From positions 612,076 to 676,075 of the forward strand of contig MU008189.1 of NCBI GenBank assembly GCA_010909165.1: a DNA stretch of 64,000 bases. Direction: 5' to 3'. The notes below the pieces were generated by a model. The model saw only the letters and a list, made by a program, of their open reading frames with translations, was not told where the DNA came from and made no database searches. Source of the stretch: Anthoceros angustus. Taxonomy: Eukaryota; Streptophyta; Anthocerotopsida; Anthocerotales; Anthocerotaceae. Position 1 is the stretch's first letter; each line of letters starts with the position of its first letter. This document shows positions 56,853 to 64,000 of the stretch, piece by piece. A program made the position numbers and the translations under genes.

Positions 56853-57466
56853 CACTTAAAAGCTGGATTGCCGTGTTGGTCCGGAGTCCGGATAACAAAT
56901 GTTCTACCGCTAACTTACACCACCGTGAAAATGGCTGCCTTGTGGAGGCCCTGCTGGACGCGTTCTGTACCGTAGCTCCATGTTTCAAATTTTAGAGAGG
57001 AAAATTTATGTAATAAAAAAATAAATATTATTTAAAGATAAAACCTGATTGATTGAAGCGGTGAAAAGCAAGAATAGGTATTTACATGATGCAGCCCTTG
57101 GAGAAAGCAGGCCGACAAAGTTGGGTTTATTCAAACAAGAAGTTTAGGTGAAGCTCTATAAAGAGACTCGTAGGTTGTGCAACAAACTGAATTTGGAAGG
57201 ATAGTAACACCTAGCAGCAGCCTATCTAAGATTATGTGAAGACGCATGTCTCTCATGGCGAATGCCCTGGTCATGGTCTCTCCCTTTGACTATATGGTTA
57301 TAAGCAACTGGACCAATTTGGACCGGAGAATACATTTGATTGCCTCAAAGACCTTACGGACCCAAAAAAACCATCAGGCCTACTTTCGCTATGACGCTGA
57401 TTTGTAATGCGCAATGCGACAAAGCTCATAGGCACTAGTGATAAGCGTTTCTCACGAATGGCCATT
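56853..57466. other. Intergenic region between two convergent genes
   Basis: 3' flanks of the PGK-like gene and of the minus-strand gene. An AT-rich stretch with AATAAA-like words (about 57012-57026) may serve PGK-like polyadenylation. No ORF of note. Confidence 0.45.
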
Positions 57467-58379
57467 TTAAAGGTTTACAGAATCTCGGACAAAACGGAAC
57501 ACGGCACTGGCAGCAGGAATCCCGATGGCAAGAGCAGCGACAACAATCCAGAAACTGCAGCGAAGACCTTTTCTCTCCTCTTCAAGCGCAGAAGTGCGAT
57601 CTCTCAAGGAATTTATCGAGCCTGCCTCCGAATTCATTACAGGAGTAACACTAGCACTCGGAAGGGCTGGCAGCGGGACTCCAACACGCTCCGGTTCAGT
57701 CTGTGAAGAGTTGGACTCCGGCTCCGGCTCTGGCTTTAGTTTGAACTCCCTTTCCAGCTCCGGCTCTGGCGCTGGCTCTGGTTCCGGCTCCGGCTCCGGC
57801 TCCTTCACCGTTGGGATTACCTGATCACCACCCATGTCGACTAGTTGTCTCGCGGGTCTCGTGGTCGGAGCGGGTCTTCTTTGGAATCGCAGATTTGTGA
57901 CTGTAGGCAAGTAGTCTGCGCTCGACATGGCGCTGAAGACATCCGGTGATTCCTCAAACTCTTCAGAATTGCAAGGAATAAACGAAGCGTTTCCTGCACA
58001 GTGTCAGTACATTAGGAGTACCAAGTTCTGCTCAAAACGAAAACTCTCCGAAATGATGCGAACCTCTGAGCAGACGGGAGAACCTATTGGTGGTCGTGTT
58101 GGAAATTCTGGAATCGCCAAGCTCGACAACGTCCACCTTCACCTGGGTCACATCTGCTATGCGGTATACCCACAGCCGCCGATTGTCCAGAGACCACATA
58201 AGTCCCCTATGCTCGATCACTCTGATGCGGGGAAAATCTGTGGGATGAAGTCTGCCAGTTCGCATCTCCCGAGCGGTGTGGTCAATTGTGTCGCCCTTCT
58301 GGAAGTGAGCAGAAATAGTTTTCTGCGTGAATCGCACATTTGCAGGATTCATTTGAACCGTTCTGCCACCTTCTTCCAT
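57467..58379 (-). CDS. Probable tail-anchored protein with an LDNRRL-type domain (2 exons)
   Basis: Minus exons 58379-58064 and 57993-57467, with a 70-bp intron (GT-AG), join to 280 residues. Residues about 10-80 form a conserved-looking domain: VRFTQKTISAHFQKG (15-29), then FPRIRVIEHRGL (49-60) and LDNRRLWVYR (64-73). I have seen this pattern in small uncharacterised eukaryotic proteins; function unknown. Residues 170-186 are a Glu-Pro run (EPEPEPEPEPAPEPELE), with a second short run near 193. Residues 251-271 are one hydrophobic segment followed by nine residues, so a C-terminal anchor with the domain in the cytosol is likely. An acceptor-like TTTGCAG upstream (58396-58402) suggests a 5' UTR intron. 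The donor AGAG|GTTCGC is atypical but gives the only consistent phase. Confidence 0.7.
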
Positions 58380-58570
58380 GGCTCGGTTTTCTGCAAATGA
58401 AACGAAACACATGACGCGCCAGAATGATCATGCTGGAAAACATGCTTAATTGAATTCAAAATACAAGCAGACTTGAAGATAGCTTCAAACCAGATTGTAA
58501 TAGTCCACACCTTTTGCGGAGGAGGGTTTGCGGAGGAGCGTTACAGGATACCTTTCCCAACTTCATGGAA

Positions 58571-58680
58571 CGCAGCAGATAAGTGTGTGACCAAGTAGCC
58601 CTATTTGTCATGTAGGCAGTAACGCAGCATATAAGTGTGTAACCAAGTAGCCCTATAAGTGTGTAACCAAGTAGCCCTGC
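58571..58680 (+). repeat. Short tandem repeat with TAAGTGTGTAACCAAGTAGC
   Basis: Three units of this motif followed by CCTA/CCTG, near 58580, 58632 and 58655. It lies upstream of the minus-strand gene. Confidence 0.75.
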
Positions 58681-58747
58681 CTAGCGTCTCGAGGGTAATG
58701 CTAGAAGAGGAAGCGCTTACACTTCCAAGAATATTAATCATCAAGCT

Positions 58748-58845
58748 TGCACCATTCTAAATTTCAGAAGCATTCTTATTCCGTTATTTAAAACTCTGCA
58801 CCATTCTAAATTACAGAAACATTCTTATTCTGTAATTTAAAAGTA
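58748..58845. repeat. 49-bp tandem repeat containing a hairpin
   Basis: Two units start with TGCACCATTCTAAATT at 58748 and 58797. The second unit holds a perfect 11-bp inverted repeat, AAATTACAGAA (58808-58818) and TTCTGTAATTT (58828-58838), with a 9-base loop. The first unit has the same stem with mismatches. Confidence 0.75.
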
Positions 58846-58984
58846 TCGAGATGGATGACCTCTAGCTTCTTTAACACCCCCGGCTTCTTAAGAGGCGTTT
58901 CAAGCGATCAGCTTCGCCTTCTCAACATGCATTTGACCTTCATCCGTCCGTTGGTGACAGACCCATTAACTTCAACGTCTCAGC

Positions 58985-59171
58985 AATCATTTGACCCTTG
59001 AGCATTTGGTGACAAGACCCATCACCTCCAGCTTGTCCATTGACTTCATTCTCAAACAACCAACTGCATCATAAGCTAAAGACCTCTAGTGATCCTGCCA
59101 TAACTCTTTCATCGCATTGTGAGCCTGGAGTGTCCCGGCCTGTCCAGTGGTAGATGAGTTTACTAACAAAT
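58985..59171 (+). repeat. Repeat R1, copy 2 (truncated)
   Basis: Words CCTTGAGCATTTGGTGACA, AACTGCATCATAAGCTAAAG, GTGTCCCGGCCTGTC and GTGGTAGATGAGTTTACTAA match R1 copies 1 and 3. It stops at CAAATG (59171), where the Copia RT begins. Confidence 0.65.
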
Positions 59172-59588
59172 GATGCATGGTTGGCAGATGCCGGCAAACC
59201 ACAAAGCCTGAGGGAGGCATTGGAAGGACCAAAGGCGAAGGAGTGGAAAGAAGCTGTGGACAGTGAGTATAACTCCCTTCTCAAGAACAAAACTTGGGCA
59301 ATCACTCCTCTACCTCCCGGAAGGAAGAGCATAGGATCCAAGTGGACATTCAAGATTAAGCGCAAGGCTAATGGAAGCATAGAGCACTACAAGGCAAGGT
59401 TGATGGGGAAAGGATATATACAAGTCCCATGCGTGGATTTTACTGACACCTTCTCCCCTGTTGCTAAGATAGCATCTATCCGAGCTCTCCTAGCTATCCC
59501 AGCCGCTTTCGACATGGAGATACGTTATATGGATGTTCTGACTGCTTTTCTGAATGGAGATCTGGATGAAGAGATCTACATGGACCAA

Positions 59589-59765
59589 CTAACAATAGAG
59601 CGATATTGTTGTGCGCACACATGTGTGCTCTCATAGTTGATTAATTAGAATAATGATTTCTCAAAGTACAAAAGTATTTTTATACTAAACTCTAATACGA
59701 AAAGTCATCTGGATATGTAATAGTTAAACATACGTAAACTACGTCGAAGGTTTACTAACCCTAAC
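59589..59765. mobile_element. 177-bp insertion in the Copia RT with 5-bp target duplication
   Basis: Splits the Copia text MDQ|PEGYE exactly; ACCAA is at 59584-59588 and again at 59766-59770. It contains the 14-base palindrome GCACACATGTGTGC (near 59613-59628). No inverted ends were found. It is probably a small nonautonomous element or a solo-LTR-like fragment. Confidence 0.6.
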
Positions 59766-59977
59766 ACCAACCAGAGGGATACGAAATACCAGGATGTGAG
59801 GGAGAGGTATGTAGGCTGCTAAAGGCTCTCTATGGTCTTAAGCTATCTGCTCTTGCTTGGTATTGTAAGGTTGATGTGTTTTTCCAGGCTAAAGGTTTCA
59901 AGAAAACCAATGCTGACTGGAATATCTATGTGAAGAGAGTGGGAGAATCCATAATTATCATTACTGTCTATGTGGAT

Positions 59978-60079
59978 GACATGGAACTCTTAGACTCAGT
60001 AAAGCAAAGCCTTAATGATCAAATGCTAGCAATGATCATGACATGGAACTCTTAGACTCAGTAAAGCAAAGCCTTAATG
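59978..60079 (+). repeat. 62-bp tandem duplication next to the YVDD box
   Basis: GACATGGAACTCTTAGACTC and the following 20 bases to TTAATG occur at 59978 and again at about 60040. It displaces the reading frame directly after YVDD. Confidence 0.8.
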
Positions 60080-61023
60080 CAAGCTTTGATATGAGAGATT
60101 TGGGTGAGCTACACTATTTCCTAGGAATAAGAGTGGAAAGGAATAGGGTTAACAAGCAGATCTTTTTGAGCCAACAAACATATGTGGAGACCATACTGGA
60201 GTGTTTTGGCATGTAAGATTGCAAACCCATGAAGACGCCAATGATCTTCAATGAGAAGCTATCAAGGGAGATGAGCCCTACAAACGAAAAGGAGAAAGAG
60301 AAGGTAGATAAGACTCTCTACCAATGTGTTATTGGTTGTCTTACATATTTGGCAACAGGGACAACGCCCAACATTGCAGAGGCAGTGTGAGTTGTGAGTC
60401 AATTCTTGGCTAACCCTGGACAACAGCATTATCAAGCAGTCAAGAGGATATTCGGATACTTGCACGGCACAAAACATTAAAAATTGAAATACCAAAAGGA
60501 GCGACAACAAAAAGCCCTGGTGGTGGGATTTTGTGATTCAGATTGGGGTAGAGATGTCGAGATGTCGATGGCCGCAAGTCTACCATAGGATATGTGTTTA
60601 TGCTATTTGGGGGAGCCATTTCATGGAGCAGTAGGCGTTAGCCTACTTACGCCTACTGTGGCTCTGTCCTCTATAGAAACGGAGTACATGGCAATGTCTG
60701 CTGCAAGAATGGAAGCAATATGGCTACGACGATTGCTCGAAGAAATGGGATTTAAGCAGCAGGGTGCAACAATCATCTTCAATGACAATCAAGGTTGCAT
60801 TTACTTAGCCAAGTATGTTACTTTTCATGCGAGGACGAAACACATTGAAGTAAAGCATCACTTCATCATAGAGAAAGTTCAATCCAAAGAGATAGAGCTA
60901 GCGTATTGTCCCACTAAGGACATGCCTGTAGATATTTTGACCAAAGGGTTGACTTTAGAGAAGCACGTTAAGTTTAGCAAGATGTTAGGCTTAAAAAAGT
61001 AGTACCTATATGTTGATTGGGAG

Positions 61024-61309
61024 TGTTAGAAATTTATAGGATTAGTGCAACACATCCCTACTAGAGTTATAAGAATAAGTCCTAGAAATATATAGGACAA
61101 TCCAGGATCGAGATAGGGTTCATACTATCGAGAGTATGACAAGGCCAAGGGCTGTATATGTATGCATAGCACACCATTTTTAATGTACCAAACTTGAGGA
61201 TCGAGATAGGGTTCATACTATTGAGAGTATGACAAGGCCAAGGGCTGTATATGTATGCATAGCACACCATTTTTAATGTACCAAACTTGAGACTTACTGT
61301 TTTCTAACA
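61024..61309 (+). repeat. 3' LTR of the Copia element
   Basis: Begins TGTTAGAAA and ends TTTCTAACA, a perfect 9-base inverted pair with TG..CA ends. The purine-rich ATTGGGAG just before it (about 61016-61023) is the expected polypurine tract. Length 286 bp, including a 92-bp internal tandem duplication. The 5' LTR is missing. Confidence 0.85.
61106..61289 (+). repeat. 92-bp tandem duplication inside the LTR
   Basis: Units 61106-61197 and 61198-61289 start GGATCGAGATAGGGTTCATA and differ by one base (ACTATCGAG against ACTATTGAG). Confidence 0.9.
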
Positions 61310-61319
61310 TTCTCCAGTG

Positions 61320-61690
61320 ATTTTGAAACCTTGAGCAGTTGGTGACCTAACTAAGTTTTCTCACACATAAACAAACAAAGTTCGCGATTGCATCATAAAC
61401 TTAAGCGCTAGAGGTTTTCTCACAAACAAAGAACACATCATAAACAAACAAAGTTGGCGATTGCATCATAAACTTAAGCACCTCTAGTAACTCCTTCATC
61501 TCACTGTGACCCTTGTTGCCCTAGGTGTCATGGTCTGTGAAGTGGTAGAAATAGTTTACGGTAGAAATGATTTACAATATTTCAAAATGCATAGGAGAAG
61601 GGCTTGTGAAGATTACATTAGGTAAGAATACAATGCTCAATCATCTATAATTCTTAATAAAGTATATATAATAAATATGTACAATTGACC
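61320..61690 (+). repeat. Repeat R1, copy 3 (expansin 3' flank)
   Basis: Sits between the Copia LTR and the expansin 3' end. It includes an internal duplication of CACAAACAAAG..GCATCATAAACTTAAG text (about 61355-61480). It is homologous to 44762-45087 and, in part, to 58985-59171. Confidence 0.65.
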
Positions 61691-61793
61691 AATGTAATGT
61701 ACACAATGCTACGTACATACATATATTGCTCACTTTGGAGCAACAGAGTTTTCATCAGAATTGAGAAGTGCTCACTTTGGAGCAATGCAGGTC

Positions 61794-62991
61794 TCAAGAG
61801 AACTGGGCGACAGTCTGATACGTTTGTCCAGGTGCCCAGTCTGTGGGAAGCGCATTTTGTACTACCAGCAGGGATGAGCCTAAACCGGAGGTGAATCGAA
61901 TAGAGAGCGCCCCGTGCAATTGCGCAGCCTTGTCGTATGCCCAGTTGGCGCCCCATTTGTGCACCATTGGCTGCCACTCTGACGTAGCATCCTGTGCAGT
62001 GCCAAGTCCAATTGATGTGGGCACCAGCGTGCGTCGTGAGTTCATGATCACAGGCTTTTGAAAACCACACACAGCAATTTGAACCACGGCGTGTGAAGGC
62101 TGGGTTTGAGGAGTGAGAAGTCTGACTACCTTCACTTCCAAGGCTGAGAGGTCCCCAGGTCCGCCTTCATGCAGCACGGTGAGCTCCAGCCAGTTAGGAT
62201 TGCTGCCTTGGTCCACCGCGATTGTCACATTCTGCTCGGCATACAGGCACGGCACGCTGTTCGCAAGCGGAATCCAGTCCAGTTAGTCTGACAGAGTATG
62301 CCGTTTGTGGGTCGAGCAATCTTGGCGCATTAATGCTTCAGTGCGGACTGACCGTTTGTAGAGGATGTCGACGACGCCGAGGCCCATGAGATCAGATCCT
62401 TTCCCGGCGGCCGCCATGTTCCCCATGGCTGTGCCGCTGAGATCGAAGTGGGGCTTGCCGATGCCGCAGAGGGATCCTCCAGGGCAGATGTCGGTCAGCA
62501 CAACCGTGATGGGGTCGCCGCTGCAGGCAGGATCACTGGTGCATTTCACCTGGTAGCAGGAGCCGCAGCCGAGGCCGTCCTGGTAGAGCACCGGGCTACC
62601 CGCAGCGATGTTCTTGCCGTAAGGCTTGGTGGAGAGCTCACCATAGCCGCACGCGCCACCTGGATTCACATTCACCAGTTCACAATTTCACGTCACTACG
62701 ATGCGGATGGATCAGGGCACCTCGAGCACAGGCACGAGCGTCGTGGACGCCGGATCCGGATCGATCTATGTACTTACCGTCAGATCCATCGCCGTCTGGC
62801 TCCCCATACCAGGTGGCCTTGCAGGCCAGCCACTCGGACCCGTACAGGTCAGAGAGCTGGCGGGATCTGGCTGTGAGAGAGGCCGCCGATGCAGGAATGG
62901 AGCGAGCTGCAGAGATGGGCGGAAGAAGTTGAAAGAAGGCAAATGCGCAAGCTAGAGTCACTAGCAGGCATCTCATGATGGATGATGCCAT
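61794..62991 (-). CDS. Beta-expansin (4 exons, intact)
   Basis: Minus exons 62991-62778, 62659-62353, 62256-62130 and 61991-61794 join in frame to 281 residues; introns of 118, 96 and 138 bp are GT-AG. Expansins loosen cell walls without hydrolysis. A signal peptide is clear at 1-28 (hydrophobic CLLVTLACAFAFFQLL). The double-psi beta-barrel domain spans about 57-175: ATWYGEPDGDG, GGACGYG (72-78), cysteines of LGCGSCYQVKC, TDICPGG and the HFD motif (142-144, HFDLSGTA). The C-terminal carbohydrate-binding domain (about 190-281) has aromatic residues at W196, W222, W229 and W233. TDICPGG and HFDLSGTA point to the beta rather than the alpha class. The start is chosen because the signal peptide follows it directly. 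A fragment of a relative lies at 49169-49390. Confidence 0.92.
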
Positions 62992-64000
62992 TGCAATGTT
63001 GCAATGTTCTGCTAGTCTGCGGTCTCCAGACTCCTGACACACTAGTTGAAGGTTCGAATTCCGGATCCGATTCCTCACATCCAATTGATCGAGGTGCAGC
63101 TCGAAGCCGGTGCCAGATATGGCTCACATCTTATACTGCCATGGCTGCACGAATTCAGGCTTGCTTCTGAAGCCCATTGAAGAAGGTGAGATTGCGCATC
63201 CGCGGCCGGCAAGTGAATTGGGACAAGTTTGGCGCCAAGCGAGCGAGCCCGGAACAGACGCCGGCTTGATTGCCAGTCGGGCCAGTCGGGCCAGTCGGAC
63301 TGCACGCCAACCGGACTGGTGTCTTCAAAATAATAGACGCCGTCCAGAATTACCGGCGAACGGCCCTAAGACGCCATGGCCCTGGGCCTGGACTGGCGAA
63401 ACCGGCAGCGACCCCGGGTGGCGCTTTCTCCTGAATTCCACACACCAGCAAAGCCGAGCAGTGCTTTGTATTTTCGTCCTCCTTGCTGGTTTGCACCCAA
63501 TATTTCATGCAATGTTTGTTGTTGTTTGCGGTTCCGGCATTGTGAAGCTTTGGCTGTCCAAGTGCGAGAAGTAGTGTTAAAGATCTTGATTTGACAATGA
63601 GACCAACTCGGTGTATTCAACATCGACATGTTGAAAAGGTTAAGTGTAAAGGTGGTTTAAGTTTTATCCTTCATTCTCTTATTGTGTTTGTCGATTCTAT
63701 GTTTTGGCAGTAGCCACCACTAAAGATCTGTCGGCCACTAGTTTGTGCATTTGGTCCTCGATTCAACATTGATGGTGCCCGAGTGTGGTGGAGGTGATGC
63801 CTCCTCGTTGAGGCCTGTAAGCATTTTATGAGTCGTTTGGTGTTTCAAGGTTTGTTTCTTTTCTTCTTTTGCTGATTGGTATTTGACTTTTTGTTGCTTT
63901 TTGTTGCGTTGCCAATTATTACCACCCTTGCTATCCACCATGAAAGCGGGCCCTTTGCCCTTTTTGGACGTTAGTATCTTCTTTGTATTTTGGTTCTCCT
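62992..64000. other. Upstream region of the expansin gene, no gene recognised
   Basis: Short ORFs only, none with a recognisable domain. A triple CCAGTCGGG/CCAGTCGGA repeat lies at about 63270-63299. From about 63590 the sequence is AT-rich. The expansin promoter should lie just above 62991; no clear TATA box was identified. Confidence 0.4.

Larger units (their letters stand above)
58380..58985. other. Upstream region of the minus-strand gene, with short repeats
   Basis: No gene seen. Contains the 30-50-bp repeats at 58571-58680 and the hairpin repeat at 58748-58845. Confidence 0.45.
59172..61023 (+). pseudogene. Ty1/Copia element, 5'-truncated: reverse transcriptase and RNase H
   Basis: Starts at the RT domain (SLREALEGPKAKEWKEAVDS, about 59200) and reads through KWTFKIKRKANGSIEHYKAR, FTDTFSPVAKIASIR and LTAFLNGDLDEEIYMDQ. 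It is then interrupted by a 177-bp insert (59589-59765) and resumes GYEIPGCEGEVCRLLKALYG. YVDD is at about 59971. A 62-bp tandem duplication follows. Then come RDLGELHYFLGIRVERN, LYQCVIGCLTYLATG and RNase H words SSIETEYMAMS, FNDNQGCIYLA and CPTKDMPVDILTKGL, to a stop at about 61002. gag, protease, integrase and the 5' LTR are absent. Several stops; inactive. Confidence 0.88.

Overview
The window looks like nuclear DNA of a land plant. The evidence is: a beta-expansin gene with signal peptide, four exons and GT-AG introns of 96-138 bp; a seven-exon phosphoglycerate-kinase-like gene with introns of 73-158 bp; pentatricopeptide-repeat (PPR) remnants; a plant-type tRNA-Val(AAC); and many Copia, non-LTR and DNA-transposon remnants. 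Very short introns, many PPR relics and retroelement-dominated intergenic DNA suggest a lycophyte such as Selaginella or another seed-free plant; this is inference, not proof.

Layout. 1-6.9 kb is a mosaic of tandem retroelement modules: a 2.1-kb unit with a coiled-coil gag-like frame repeated twice, then shuffled LTR/UTR-like modules. 6.909-44.77 kb is one 18.9-kb segment present twice in direct tandem, joined at a 16-bp microhomology (25881-25896). Each copy holds, in order: a Copia gag zinc knuckle and integrase fragment; two tandem 1.06-kb units rich in GGACGTCC palindromes; a 9.56-kb element bounded by inverted repeats, with a transposase-like frame on + and a second decayed frame on -; a Copia reverse transcriptase/RNase H fragment; an intact tRNA-Val(AAC) followed by a 45-bp minisatellite; a PPR pseudogene (-); AT-rich DNA; and a Copia RNase H tail (-). 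44.76-49.4 kb is a duplicated piece of the expansin 3' flank, split by a 4.08-kb non-LTR retrotransposon with a 10-bp target-site duplication and a very GC-rich 5' region. 49.4-53.8 kb is a second, interrupted copy of a related reverse transcriptase. 54.8-58.4 kb is a gene island: the PGK-like gene (+) and, convergent to it, a two-exon gene (-) for a probable tail-anchored protein. 59.2-61.3 kb is a 5'-truncated Copia element with its 3' LTR. 61.8-63.0 kb is an intact beta-expansin gene (-).

Only three protein genes and two tRNA genes look intact; almost everything else is decayed mobile DNA. The two 18.9-kb copies are nearly identical over the tRNA/PPR/AT-rich part. They differ by many 1-6 base indels, mostly in C/G-rich triplets, over the transposon part. 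That unevenness is hard to explain by age and may reflect consensus errors in methylated DNA, so many frameshifts in the transposon frames may not be real.
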